NCBI RefSeq assembly: GCF_028689295.1
Contig: NZ_JAQTWL010000017.1
Span: forward strand, 1 to 63,950
Source: Rhodoferax sp.
GTDB lineage: Bacteria; Pseudomonadota; Gammaproteobacteria; Burkholderiales; Burkholderiaceae_C
Length of the DNA: 63,950 nt
Direction of reading: 5' to 3'
Part shown: positions 41,170 through 50,200 of the stretch, one piece after another
Position numbering within the stretch: position 1 is the first letter of the stretch
How the letters are laid out: each line of letters starts with the position of its first letter
Notes under the pieces: generated by a model
The model's database searches: none
Seen by the model: only the letters and a program-made list of their open reading frames with translations
What the model was told of the DNA's origin: nothing
Position numbers and translations under genes: made by a program

Positions 41170-42276
41170 TTAAATGCGCATGGGCATCACCACATACTTG
41201 AAGTTGGTGTTTTCGGGGATGGTGAACAGCGCCGAGCTGTTGCCATCGGAGAGTTGCAGCGTCACCATGTCTTGCGACATGTTGCTGAGCGCATCAATGA
41301 GGTAGGTCACGTTGAAGCCGATTTCGATGCTGTCACCGCCGTAGTCGATGTCGAGCTCGTCCACCGCTTCTTCCTGCTCGGCGTTGTTGGCCGCCACGCG
41401 CAGGGTGCCGGGGTCGATGTTCAGGCGCACGCCCTTGAATTTTTCGCTGGTCAGAATGGCGGTGCGCTGCAGCGTGGCCAGCAGGGCGGCGCGGCCTAGT
41501 GTGATGCTGTTTTGGTGGTTGCGGGGAATGACGCGGTTGTAGTCGGGGAACTTGCCCTCGACCAGTTTGCTGACGAATTCCATGCCGTCAAAGCTGAACT
41601 TGGCCTGGTTGTTGGCAAATTGCATCTCGATGGCGCCTTCGGCATCGGACAGCAGGCGCTGCAACTCCAGCACGGTCTTGCGCGGCAAAATGACCTCTTG
41701 CTTGGGCACTTCGACGTCGAGCGTGGCGCTGGCAAAAGCCAGCCGATGCCCGTCGGTGGCGACCAGGCTCAATTGCAGGCCTTCGGCAACGAACAAAATA
41801 CCGTTGAGGTAGTAGCGGATGTCATGCACGGCCATGGCAAACGAGACCTGGCTCAGCAGCGCCTTGAGCGTTTTTTGTGGCACGCTGAAGGCCGGGCCGA
41901 AGTTGGCCGACTCCTGCACCAGGGGAAAGTCTTCGGCGGGCATGGTCTGTAGCGTGAACTTGCTTTTGCCGCCTTTCAAAATCAATTTGGTGGCGCTGGA
42001 TTCGAGCGACACCAGCTGATCGTTCGGCATGGTGCGCAGGATGTCGATCAACTTGCGCGCGCCCACCGTGGTGGTGAAATCACCGGTATCGCCGCCCAGC
42101 TCGGCCACCGTGCGGATCTGGATTTCGAGGTCGCTGGTGGTGAGTTGCACAGCATCGCCGGTTTTGCGAATCAGCACATTGGCCAGGATGGGCAAGGTAT
42201 GGCGACGCTCCACAATGCCCGAGACCGCCTGCAAAACCGACAAAACCTTGTCCTGGGTGGCTTTTAAAACAATCAT
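41170..42276 (-). CDS. dnaN: DNA polymerase III sliding clamp (beta subunit)
   Basis: 368 residues. It forms the three-domain ring dimer that tethers polymerase III to DNA. The start MIVLKATQDKVLSVLQAVSG, the segment ERRHTLPILANVLIR and the C-terminal end FKYVVMPMRI are typical; the MPMR tail is part of the protein-binding pocket. It lies between dnaA and gyrB in the usual dnaA-dnaN-gyrB order. Confidence 0.98.
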   Translation of the reverse strand: MIVLKATQDKVLSVLQAVSGIVERRHTLPILANVLIRKTGDAVQLTTSDLEIQIRTVAELGGDTGDFTTTVGARKLIDILRTMPNDQLVSLESSATKLILKGGKSKFTLQTMPAEDFPLVQESANFGPAFSVPQKTLKALLSQVSFAMAVHDIRYYLNGILFVAEGLQLSLVATDGHRLAFASATLDVEVPKQEVILPRKTVLELQRLLSDAEGAIEMQFANNQAKFSFDGMEFVSKLVEGKFPDYNRVIPRNHQNSITLGRAALLATLQRTAILTSEKFKGVRLNIDPGTLRVAANNAEQEEAVDELDIDYGGDSIEIGFNVTYLIDALSNMSQDMVTLQLSDGNSSALFTIPENTNFKYVVMPMRI

Positions 42277-42386
42277 GTCATCCTCTTAAGGTCAATGGCT
42301 GATGAGCTCGGCCATGGTATTGGCCCAACCCGGTTTGAAATAACAACGCTATTTTCCCACTCATTTGCTTCAGTCCTGAATTTGCT

Positions 42387-43796
42387 TCAGCCTTTGAGCG
42401 TTTGTTCCAGCACGTGCAGTTGCTGGTTGAGTTCAGTGACCTGCTGGCGCTCGGCACCAATCTTTCGTACCGCATGCAGCACCGTGGTGTGATCGCGCCC
42501 GCCAAACATCTCGCCGATTTCGGGCAGGCTTTTTTGCGTTAGCTCCTTGGCCAGGTACATGGCAATCTGCCGCGGCCGGGCAATGCTGGCCGGGCGCTTT
42601 TTTGAATACATGTCGGCGATCTTGATTTTGTAATAGTCGGCCACCGTTTTCTGGATGTTTTCCACCGAGATTTGACGGTTCTGGATGGAAAGCAGGTCGC
42701 GTAGCGCTTCGCGCGCCAGCAAAATCGAGATTTCTTTTTGGTTGAAGCGCGAATAGGCCAGGATTTTGCGCAAGGCGCCTTCGAGCTCGCGCACGTTGGA
42801 GCGCACATTTTTGGCGACAAAAAAGGCCACCTCTTCAGGCATTACGATGCCCTCGGCCTGCGCCTTGTTGATCAGGATGGCGACGCGCATTTCGAGTTCG
42901 GGCGGCTCAATGGCCACCGTCAGGCCGGAGTCAAAACGCGACACCAGGCGCTCATGAATATCAGTGAGACCTTTTGGGTAGGTGTCGCTGGTCATGACGA
43001 TGTGCGACTTTTTGGCCAGCAAGGCCTCGAAGGCGTTAAAAAACTCCTCTTGGGTGCGCTCCTTGTTGGCAAAAAACTGCACGTCATCGATTAGCAGCAG
43101 GTCGAGCGAGTGGTAGCGCTCCTTGAATTCGTCAAAGGCCTTGCGCTGGTAGGCCTTGACCACGTCGGTAACGAACTGCTCAGCATGGATGTAGAGCACC
43201 TTGGCGCTGGGGTGGTCAGCCATCAGCTGATTGCCCACCGCGTGCATGAGGTGGGTTTTGCCCAGACCAACGCCGCCATAAATGAACAATGGGTTGTACA
43301 GGCGACCCGGCATGCCGGCCACGTGCATGGCCGCCGCGCGCGCCATGCGGTTGGCGCTGCCTTCGACCAGGGTGTCGAACGTCAAAGCCGTGTTAAGGCG
43401 GCTTTTCAGCGGTTCGGCCGGGCGAAAATGATCGGCTTCGGCCAGCGTCTCTGCGAGCGCGGCAGATGCCGCCACTTTGGGCTCAGACTTGCGGACCACG
43501 GCTTCGCGCGGCGCCAAAGCCAGCTCGACCTGCACGGCCTGACCGGTCATGCGCTCCATCAGCAGGGCCAGACGCTGGCTGTACTGGGCCCGGATCCAGT
43601 CCATTTTGAAGCGGTTGGCAACAAAGATAGTGACTTTGCCCAAGTCGTCGGCGACCTGGGCCGAAAGCGGCTTGATCCAGGTCTGAAACTGTTGCTCGGG
43701 GAGTTCCTGCGCCAGTTGATCGATACAGGATTGCCAGAAATCTGCGCCACTCTGGTCTTGCACGGCTGGGGGTGTGGGGTGGAGTCCCTCGGTCAT
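42387..43796 (-). CDS. dnaA: Chromosomal replication initiator DnaA
   Basis: 469 residues. Domain I (about 1-90) is followed by a linker. The AAA+ domain III has Walker [19 protein letters not shown] and Walker [11 protein letters not shown]. The DNA-binding domain IV has [20 protein letters not shown] and the signature [15 protein letters not shown]. It binds TTATCCACA boxes and opens the origin. Two such boxes lie in its upstream region, consistent with autoregulation. Confidence 0.98.
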   Translation of the reverse strand: MTEGLHPTPPAVQDQSGADFWQSCIDQLAQELPEQQFQTWIKPLSAQVADDLGKVTIFVANRFKMDWIRAQYSQRLALLMERMTGQAVQVELALAPREAVVRKSEPKVAASAALAETLAEADHFRPAEPLKSRLNTALTFDTLVEGSANRMARAAAMHVAGMPGRLYNPLFIYGGVGLGKTHLMHAVGNQLMADHPSAKVLYIHAEQFVTDVVKAYQRKAFDEFKERYHSLDLLLIDDVQFFANKERTQEEFFNAFEALLAKKSHIVMTSDTYPKGLTDIHERLVSRFDSGLTVAIEPPELEMRVAILINKAQAEGIVMPEEVAFFVAKNVRSNVRELEGALRKILAYSRFNQKEISILLAREALRDLLSIQNRQISVENIQKTVADYYKIKIADMYSKKRPASIARPRQIAMYLAKELTQKSLPEIGEMFGGRDHTTVLHAVRKIGAERQQVTELNQQLHVLEQTLKG

Positions 43797-43811
43797 TTTG
43801 CGATTTGTTTC

Positions 43812-43820
43812 TGTGGATAA
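43812..43820 (-). promoter_or_regulatory. DnaA box
   Basis: Perfect TTATCCACA on the minus strand, 16 bases upstream of the dnaA ATG. Confidence 0.85.
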
Positions 43821-43860
43821 TTTTGATTTCTGACCCTCTGCATTCTAATTTATCAAATGC

Positions 43861-43869
43861 TTATCCACA
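43861..43869 (+). promoter_or_regulatory. DnaA box
   Basis: Perfect TTATCCACA on the plus strand, in inverted orientation to the box at 43812-43820. Confidence 0.85.
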
Positions 43870-43887
43870 CTACGGGTCTTCCCGTGA

Positions 43888-43917
43888 TTTACCGTCCGTT
43901 CAAAAGTTTGCGATAAT
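43888..43917 (+). promoter_or_regulatory. Candidate rpmH promoter
   Basis: GATAAT (43912-43917) as -10 and TTTACC (43888-43893) as -35, spaced 18 bases. The predicted start site is about 100 bases before rpmH. Confidence 0.4.
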
Positions 43918-44020
43918 CTGCGGTTCGCCTGAACTGTTCGGGTGAAATTAACGTTGATGCCGTTGGCATATTCAATCAAACGGGGGCAGTCCGCCTCTGA
44001 GCTTCTTAGGATTTCCGAAA

Positions 44021-44155
44021 ATGAAACGCACTTACCAACCCTCCAAGATTCGTCGCGCCCGCACGCATGGCTTTTTGGTGCGCATGAAAACCCGTGGCGG
44101 TCGTGCCGTGATCAATGCGCGCCGCGCCAAAGGCCGCAAGCGTCTGGCTGTCTGA
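44021..44155 (+). CDS. rpmH: 50S ribosomal protein L34
   Basis: 44 residues: [20 protein letters not shown], then the basic end [12 protein letters not shown]34 is a small, very basic protein of the 50S subunit. It is too short for most gene callers' ORF lists but unmistakable. First gene of the rpmH-rnpA-yidD-yidC cluster facing away from dnaA. Confidence 0.98.
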   Translation: MKRTYQPSKIRRARTHGFLVRMKTRGGRAVINARRAKGRKRLAV

Positions 44156-44205
44156 TTTAACAGTGGGCGCAGTCTGCCAACGTTTGCCGCAACGCTCGCC
44201 TGATC

Positions 44206-44625
44206 TTGCAACGGCTCAAAAGTCGGCGCCAGTTTCAAGCCGTGCTCGCGGGATCGACCCTGTCGCGCACCCCGCACTTCGCCCTGCATGCGCTGGCGCT
44301 GGATGCTGACCCAGTGGATTTGACGGTGACGCCAATGTTCAACGTGCCCGCGGTTTGGCTCGGTGCCATGGTGCCCAAGCGCTGGGCCAGGCGCGCCGTG
44401 ACACGCAACGCCCTGAAACGTCAGATTTACGCCGTGAGCGAGTTGTACCAGGCGCAATTGCCAGTCGCCGCCTACGTGGTCCGGCTGCGCAGTGGCTTCG
44501 ACCGGATGCAGTTTGTGAGCGCTTGTTCTGACGCCCTGAAACTGGCGGCACGCGCCGAGTTGCACCAATTGCTGGCCCGCGCTGCGCGAGCGCTGCCACA
44601 GGTTCACACGCCGGCAGACGCATGA
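44206..44625 (+). CDS. rnpA: Ribonuclease P protein component
   Basis: 139 residues. The protein subunit of RNase P, which matures tRNA 5' ends. It begins MQRLKSRRQFQAVLAG and carries the RNR-type motif VTRNALKRQIYAVSELYQ after the central strand VPKRWARRAV. The start appears to be TTG at 44206; no in-frame ATG fits the family start. The stop (TGA 44623-44625) overlaps the yidD ATG. Confidence 0.93.
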   Translation: MQRLKSRRQFQAVLAGSTLSRTPHFALHALALDADPVDLTVTPMFNVPAVWLGAMVPKRWARRAVTRNALKRQIYAVSELYQAQLPVAAYVVRLRSGFDRMQFVSACSDALKLAARAELHQLLARAARALPQVHTPADA

Positions 44626-44906
44626 TGAACCGCTTGCTGATCGGGCTGATCAAGGCCTACCGCTTGTTGTTGAGCCCTTGGCTGGGCTCGTCGTGCCGCT
44701 TCGAGCCGACCTGTTCCGTTTATGCACTGCAGGCCCTGCAACGCTTTGGCGCAGCCAAGGGCAGCTACCTCATGTTGCGTCGCATCGGGCGCTGCCATCC
44801 CTGGTGTGATGGCGGTCTCGATCCGATTCCCGAGGCCTCTCCTGAGACCTCGCCCTGTTTGTTTACCCGGTTGATACCCTCTTCCATTCCAAAGAAGTCC
44901 TCATGA
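44622..44906 (+). CDS. yidD: Membrane protein insertion efficiency factor YidD
   Basis: 94 residues. The family core is LIGLIKAYRLLLSPWLGSSC, RFEPTCSVYALQALQRFG and GRCHPWCDGGLDPIP, with the conserved cysteines. YidD assists YidC-dependent insertion of inner-membrane proteins. The start is the ATG at 44622 or 44625 (ATGATG). It overlaps rnpA by four bases and yidC by four bases, so the cluster is translationally coupled. Confidence 0.94.
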   Translation: MMNRLLIGLIKAYRLLLSPWLGSSCRFEPTCSVYALQALQRFGAAKGSYLMLRRIGRCHPWCDGGLDPIPEASPETSPCLFTRLIPSSIPKKSS

Positions 44907-46630
44907 ACGATATCCGTCGCACCATTTTGTGGGTGATTTTTGGCTTTTCCATGGTCATGCTGTGGGATCAATGGCAGGTTTACAACGGCCGCAAAGCCAC
45001 TTTCTTCCCCGGCAACACACCCGCCGTCTTGCAAGCCCAAGACCCAACAGCCGCCGCCAGCGTGCCAGGCAGTCTGCCCAGCAGCGTGCCTTCGGCCAGC
45101 AGCAGCGTGGCGGTTGCGGACCAAATCGCCGGTGCTGTGCCCGCCTTGGCGGCGCCTGTTGCAGCGCCCGCCGCCGGGCAGGAACTGGTGCTGGTCGAGA
45201 CCGACGTTTTCAAACTGACTTTCGGCACCGAAGGCGGCTCGCTGGTCAAGGCCGAAATGCGCAAGCACGCCGACATGGCGGACAAAAGCCGCAATTTTGT
45301 GTTGTTCGACGACAGCAAGGATCGTGTTTACCTGGCCCAGTCCGGCCTGATTGCCGGCGCGGGTGGCCCGGCCTTGCCGACCCACAAAACGGTGATGACG
45401 CTGGCTCCCGGCGAGCACAGCCTGAAGGAAGGCAGCCAAAGCCTGGAACTGCGCTTTGAGTCGGCAACTGTGGGCGGAGTTCAATTGGTCAAAACCTACA
45501 CCCTGACACGCGGCAGCTATGTGGTGGCGGTCAAACACGAGGTGGTCAACGTGGGCGCCACCGCGCTGGCACCACAGCTTTACCTGCAATTGGTGCGTGA
45601 CGGCAACAAGCCGCCGGGCGAATCCTCGTTCTATTTCACCTTTACCGGCCCGGCGGTTTATACCGAAGCCAAGAAGTACCAAAAAGTCAACTTTGAAGAC
45701 ATTGAAAAGAACAAGGTTGACATAGAAAAAACAGCCGAGAACGGTTACGTGGCCATGGTGCAGCACTACTTTGCCAGCGCCTGGTTGCTGGGCGACGGCA
45801 TCAAGCGCGACCTGTTCATGCGCAAGGTTGACACCAACCTGTACTCGGTGGGCATGATTGCGCCGCTGGAGTCGATTGCACCGGGTGCGCGCAAAACGAT
45901 CGCAACCACGCTCTACGCCGGCCCGCAAGAAGAAAAAATCCTGGAGGCACTGGCCCCTGGGCTGGAACTGGTCAAGGACTACGGCTGGTTGACCATCCTG
46001 GCCAAGCCACTGTACTGGTTGCTCGACAAGCTGTACAGCGTCATCCACAACTGGGGTTGGGCCATTGTGGCGTTGGTTCTGTTGCTCAAGATTGCCTTTT
46101 ACTGGCTCAACGCCAAAGCCTATTCCAGCATGGCCAAGATGAAGGCGGTGAACCCGCGCATCGTGGAAATGCGCGAGCGCCTGAAAGACAATCCGCAGCA
46201 GATGCAGCAGGAAATGATGCGCATCTACCGTGAGGAAAAGGTCAATCCGATGGGTGGCTGCTTCCCGATCATGGTCCAGATTCCGGTGTTCATTGCGCTC
46301 TATTGGGTGCTGCTGGCCAGCGTCGAGATGCGCAACGCGCCCTGGTTGGGCTGGATTCAAGACCTCTCCAGCCCCGACCCGTTCTACATCCTGCCGATTG
46401 TCATGACGCTCACCACCGTGCTGCAGACTTCACTCAATCCGGCACCGCCTGACCCGATGCAGGCCAAGATGATGTGGTTCATGCCGCTGGCATTCAGCGT
46501 GATGTTCTTCTTCTTCCCGGCCGGTCTGGTGCTGTACTGGATCACCAACAACGTGTTGTCGATCGCCCAGCAGTGGGTGATCAACACCCGCATGGGCGTG
46601 CCGCCGAAGTTTCATTTGCCGAAGTTCTGA
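44903..46630 (+). CDS. yidC: Membrane protein insertase YidC
   Basis: 575 residues. An N-terminal membrane helix (RTILWVIFGFSMVMLWDQWQ) is followed by an Ala/Ser-rich linker and the large periplasmic domain of Gram-negative YidC (about 90-340). The conserved five-helix insertase core follows, with GGCFPIMVQIPVFIALYWVL and the last helices ending in a basic tail. YidC inserts proteins with or without SecYEG. The start ATG at 44903 overlaps the yidD stop. Confidence 0.97.
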   Translation: MNDIRRTILWVIFGFSMVMLWDQWQVYNGRKATFFPGNTPAVLQAQDPTAAASVPGSLPSSVPSASSSVAVADQIAGAVPALAAPVAAPAAGQELVLVETDVFKLTFGTEGGSLVKAEMRKHADMADKSRNFVLFDDSKDRVYLAQSGLIAGAGGPALPTHKTVMTLAPGEHSLKEGSQSLELRFESATVGGVQLVKTYTLTRGSYVVAVKHEVVNVGATALAPQLYLQLVRDGNKPPGESSFYFTFTGPAVYTEAKKYQKVNFEDIEKNKVDIEKTAENGYVAMVQHYFASAWLLGDGIKRDLFMRKVDTNLYSVGMIAPLESIAPGARKTIATTLYAGPQEEKILEALAPGLELVKDYGWLTILAKPLYWLLDKLYSVIHNWGWAIVALVLLLKIAFYWLNAKAYSSMAKMKAVNPRIVEMRERLKDNPQQMQQEMMRIYREEKVNPMGGCFPIMVQIPVFIALYWVLLASVEMRNAPWLGWIQDLSSPDPFYILPIVMTLTTVLQTSLNPAPPDPMQAKMMWFMPLAFSVMFFFFPAGLVLYWITNNVLSIAQQWVINTRMGVPPKFHLPKF

Positions 46631-46635
46631 AACCT

Positions 46636-46684
46636 TGTGGGACAGACCAAAGCGACACGGAGTGCGCGTGCTCTGTCCCCAACA
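46636..46684. repeat. REP-like imperfect palindrome after yidC
   Basis: TTGTGGGACAGACC and GTGCTCTGTCCCCAAC form imperfect arms. The right arm contains a 15-mer (46670-46684) whose reverse complement occurs exactly at 20121-20135. Confidence 0.5.
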
Positions 46685-46723
46685 TTTTGGCGGCTGTTTC
46701 GCAGGCACGCGGCCTGACCTGTC

Positions 46724-48130
46724 GTGAGTCTGCCGCGCCACAGTGACCCGATCGTGGCCATTGCCACGGCGCCCGGTCGCGGCGCGGTCGGCATGGTGCG
46801 GGTCAGCGGTCGCGGCCTTCACTCGCTGGTGCTGGCGCTGTGTGGGCGGGCGCTCAAGCCGCGCGAAGCCACTTACACCCCATTTTTGGACGACCAGGGC
46901 CAGGCCATCGACCATGGCCTGGCGCTTTATTTTGTCGCGCCGCATTCTTTCACCGGCGAAGACGTGCTGGAGTTGCAGGCCCACGGCGGGCCGGTGGTGC
47001 TGCAATTGCTACTGGCGCGCTGCCTGCAGGCGGCGGCAGAAGCCAACACTGACGGGCAGGAACGGCTGGCGCATTTGCGCGTGGCGCTGCCAGGCGAGTT
47101 CTCCGAGCGCGCCTTTCTCAACGACAAGATCGACCTGACACAGGCCGAAGCCATTGCCGATTTGATTGATTCCAGTACCGAGACAGCCGCTCGCAGCGCC
47201 AGCCGCTCGCTGGCGGGTGCTTTTTCGAAAGAAATTCACAGCCTGCGCGATGCACTGATCCATTTGCGCATGTTGGTCGAAGCAACGCTCGATTTTCCTG
47301 AAGAAGAGATCGACTTTTTGCAAAAGGCCGATGCCCAGGGGCAGCTTTTGAAACTGATTCAGAATTTGACGGCCCTGATGGCGCGCGCGCGGCAGGGCGC
47401 GCTGCTGCGCGAAGGCATCAAAGTGGTGATTGCGGGCCAACCCAACGCCGGCAAGTCGTCGCTGCTCAACGCGCTGGCCGGGGCTGAGCTGGCCATCGTC
47501 ACCGCAGTGCCAGGCACCACTCGCGACAAGGTGCAGCAAACCATCCAGATCGAGGGTGTGCCGGTGCATGTGGTGGACACCGCCGGTCTGCGTGAGAGCG
47601 AGGACGAGGTCGAAAAAATTGGCATCGCCCACGCCTGGGATGCCATTGCGCAAGCCGATGCGGTGCTGTTTCTGCGTGACCTGACGCGCATGGATCAGGC
47701 CGATTACCGCGCCGATGACGCCGTCATCGCCCGAACCATCGCCCAAAAAATACCCCGGCAGGTGCCGGTGATCGAGGTCTGGAACAAGCTTGATGCCGCG
47801 CCAGCGCAAAGCCTGCCGGACGGCGTGCAACTGTCGGCCAAAACCGGCATCGGGCTCGACGCGCTGCGCCATAAGCTTCTCCAAGTGGCCGGCTGGCAGT
47901 CTGGTTCGGAAGGCGTCTTCATGGCCCGCGAGCGTCATGTGCAGGCCCTGCGACAGACCCAAGATCATTTGCAGGCGGCACAAGGTCACTTGCAAAGCCA
48001 GGCGCAAGCGCTCGATCTGCTGGCAGAGGAATTGCGGCTGGCGCAAAACGCCTTGGGTGAGATCACCGGCGAATTCACCTCGGACGATTTGCTGGGCGTG
48101 ATTTTTTCAAGTTTTTGTATCGGCAAGTAA
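46724..48130 (+). CDS. mnmE: tRNA modification GTPase MnmE
   Basis: 468 residues. The N-terminal folate-binding domain begins with [20 protein letters not shown]. The G domain has G1 [17 protein letters not shown]3 DTAGLRES and NKLD, and the protein ends in the signature FCIGK with the conserved Cys. With MnmG it makes the cmnm5 modification on wobble U34 of tRNAs. The start is GTG at 46724. The last 24 bases overlap the convergent mlaF gene. Confidence 0.96.
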   Translation: MSLPRHSDPIVAIATAPGRGAVGMVRVSGRGLHSLVLALCGRALKPREATYTPFLDDQGQAIDHGLALYFVAPHSFTGEDVLELQAHGGPVVLQLLLARCLQAAAEANTDGQERLAHLRVALPGEFSERAFLNDKIDLTQAEAIADLIDSSTETAARSASRSLAGAFSKEIHSLRDALIHLRMLVEATLDFPEEEIDFLQKADAQGQLLKLIQNLTALMARARQGALLREGIKVVIAGQPNAGKSSLLNALAGAELAIVTAVPGTTRDKVQQTIQIEGVPVHVVDTAGLRESEDEVEKIGIAHAWDAIAQADAVLFLRDLTRMDQADYRADDAVIARTIAQKIPRQVPVIEVWNKLDAAPAQSLPDGVQLSAKTGIGLDALRHKLLQVAGWQSGSEGVFMARERHVQALRQTQDHLQAAQGHLQSQAQALDLLAEELRLAQNALGEITGEFTSDDLLGVIFSSFCIGK

Positions 48131-48934
48131 GCTCGAAGGCGCGTACAGCGGCTCTTGCAGCAGGGCGCTGGCACGGCGGCCGCGTTCACCCAGAAAAAAC
48201 TCCTTGATGAACGGGTGCGGGTGCGCCATCACCTCGGCGGCGCTGCCATCGGCCACGATGTGGCGGTCTGCCACTACGGCGATACGGGTGCTGAGTTCCA
48301 GCAGCGTGTCGAGGTCATGCGTGACCATCACCACGGTCAGGCCCAACTCCTGGTGCAGCGACTGCAATAGCGCACAAAATTCGTCGGCGCTGCCGGGGTC
48401 AAGTCCGGCGGTGGGCTCGTCGAGCAACAACAGCGGCGGGTCCATGATCAGGGCGCGCGCCAGCGCCGCGCGCTTGATCATGCCGCCCGACAACTCGGCG
48501 GGCATCTTGTGCGCGGCCGACGGGTCGAGCCCCACCATGCGCAGCTTGACCATGGCCACGTCAACGATGAGGTCGCGCGGCAGGGTATTGAGCTCGCGCA
48601 GGGCGAAGGCGATGTTGTCGAGCACGCTGAAGGCTGAAAACAGGGCGCCGTGCTGAAACAGCATACCCACCCGGCTGGCCGCGCCCTCGCGCCCCATGCT
48701 GGAAGCAGCCTCGCCCAACACCGTGACGCCGCCGCGCGCGGGCACTTCCAGCCCCAGCATCTGGCGCAGCAGCACGGTTTTGCCACTGCCGGACCCACCC
48801 ACGATCGACACCAGCTCGCCAGCGTCAATGCGCAGGCTCAGGTCTTGGTGAATCACGACATCGCGCCCGGCCTCGTGAAACACTGACCACAACTTGTCAA
48901 TCTCGACCACGGGCTGGTTCAGCGGCTGGTTCAT
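48107..48934 (-). CDS. mlaF: MlaF-type lipid-transport ABC ATPase
   Basis: 275 residues. Walker [19 protein letters not shown], signature [17 protein letters not shown] and Walker [16 protein letters not shown], with H-loop VTHDLDT. The strong similarity to the MlaF/Ttg2A ATPase and the adjacent permease identify the retrograde phospholipid pathway that keeps the outer membrane asymmetric. The ATG at 48934 (MNQPLNQP) overlaps the mlaE stop by 4 bases. The 3' end overlaps mnmE (convergent) by 24 bases. Confidence 0.9.
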   Translation of the reverse strand: MNQPLNQPVVEIDKLWSVFHEAGRDVVIHQDLSLRIDAGELVSIVGGSGSGKTVLLRQMLGLEVPARGGVTVLGEAASSMGREGAASRVGMLFQHGALFSAFSVLDNIAFALRELNTLPRDLIVDVAMVKLRMVGLDPSAAHKMPAELSGGMIKRAALARALIMDPPLLLLDEPTAGLDPGSADEFCALLQSLHQELGLTVVMVTHDLDTLLELSTRIAVVADRHIVADGSAAEVMAHPHPFIKEFFLGERGRRASALLQEPLYAPSSLLADTKT

Positions 48935-50058
48935 AGGCCGACGTTCTTGAAAACCACGGCAAACACTGCATCCACCAGCAGCACCACCGTGATGGCCGTG
49001 ACGACCGAGGCGGTGGTGCCCCGCCCCAGGCTTTCGGTATTCGGCTTGACGCGCAGGCCATAGTGGCAACCGATCAACGCAATCAGCAGTCCGAACACCA
49101 CCGACTTGCCCAGCGCCAGCCACAGGTTACTGATCTCGACAGCATCTGGCAGCGTGGCAAAAAAATACGCAGGCGTCACGCCCAGCACCACATCGGCGGC
49201 CAGCATGCCGCCCAGTAGCGCGGCCAGCGTGGTCCAGACGCTGATCAGCGGCATGGCAATGGCCATGGCCATTGCGCGTGGCAGCACCAGCCGGTAGCCT
49301 TGGGCGATGCCCATGACGCGCATGGCGTCGAGCTCTTCTGTCACGCGCATCACGCCGATCTGCGCGGTGATGGCCGACCCCGAGCGCCCGGCAATCAGGA
49401 TCGCCGCCAGCATCGGCCCCAGTTCGCGGATGACCGCAAGACCGAGGATGTTGACGATGAAGGTGTCGGCGCCAAACTGGCGCAGTTGGCGCGACATCAG
49501 GTAGGCCAGCACCACGCCGATGGTGAAGCCCACCAGGGCAGTGACCGGTAGCGCCGTCGCCCCGATGCGGTACAGGTGACCCGAAACGTCGCGCCACGGA
49601 CCGCGCCCGGGCGCCCGCAGCAACCTCAAACCATCCAGCAGCAACTGGCCCAGCAAGACCAACATTCCCACCGCATGGTCCCACAGCATCCAGAGCAGCT
49701 TGCCCAGGTGCAAGAAAGCTTGCCACGCCGATCGGCGTGCCGGCTTGACGGCTGGTGTCGTGAAGTGCGCCACCCGCTCCAGCATGGTGCGTTGCACAGG
49801 GTGCCATTGCAATTGCGCCGGCCACTGGCGGCCCCAGGAATTCCACAGCAATTGCGCGCCGGTGTGGTCCAGCCGGGTGATGGCGCGCAAGTCCCAACTC
49901 ACGATGCCCTTGGTGACCACATCAGCCAAAACTTGGCTGATGTGGCACCATCTGGCCGGCTCGGCCAGCCGCGCCGCGCTCCAGCTGCCGCCCAGCACGG
50001 CACAGTGACCGCCGTCGGGGGTGGCTTGCAAGTTGAGCGTGGGGACGGCTTCGGGCAT
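48931..50058 (-). CDS. mlaE: MlaE-type permease with fused N-terminal STAS-like domain
   Basis: 375 residues. The C-terminal part (about 125-375) is an MlaE/YrbE permease with several membrane helices: GFTIGVVLAYLMSRQLRQFG, LAVIRELGPMLAAILIAGRS and GSAITAQIGVMRVTEELDAM. The first about 110 residues resemble a STAS domain (CHISQVLADVVTKGIVSWDL...HTGAQLLWNSWGR), the domain of MlaB, so MlaB is fused. The ATG at 50058 begins MPEAVPTLN. Its mlaC/mlaD partners are not in the window. Confidence 0.85.
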   Translation of the reverse strand: MPEAVPTLNLQATPDGGHCAVLGGSWSAARLAEPARWCHISQVLADVVTKGIVSWDLRAITRLDHTGAQLLWNSWGRQWPAQLQWHPVQRTMLERVAHFTTPAVKPARRSAWQAFLHLGKLLWMLWDHAVGMLVLLGQLLLDGLRLLRAPGRGPWRDVSGHLYRIGATALPVTALVGFTIGVVLAYLMSRQLRQFGADTFIVNILGLAVIRELGPMLAAILIAGRSGSAITAQIGVMRVTEELDAMRVMGIAQGYRLVLPRAMAMAIAMPLISVWTTLAALLGGMLAADVVLGVTPAYFFATLPDAVEISNLWLALGKSVVFGLLIALIGCHYGLRVKPNTESLGRGTTASVVTAITVVLLVDAVFAVVFKNVGL

Positions 50059-50200
50059 GGTGCAATCGGGTAGGTCTGGAATCTTAACGGCAACCGGATG
50101 GTGGCTGGTCTTTTCGACCCGGTGCGAGCCATGGGGCAAAATATTCGCCGAGACAAGGCCCTTGCAGCGCCATGACCACCACAAAGGAAAGACATTCGCG

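Larger units (their letters stand above)
43797..44020. other. oriC: dnaA-rpmH intergenic region, candidate oriC
   Basis: 224 bases between divergent dnaA and rpmH. Perfect DnaA boxes lie at 43812-43820 (TGTGGATAA, reverse) and 43861-43869 (TTATCCACA, forward), with an AT-rich stretch between them (about 43820-43860). The gyrB-dnaN-dnaA / rpmH-rnpA-yidD-yidC-mnmE order is the conserved origin neighbourhood in Proteobacteria. Only two perfect boxes are seen, so this may instead be only the dnaA promoter region. Confidence 0.5.
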
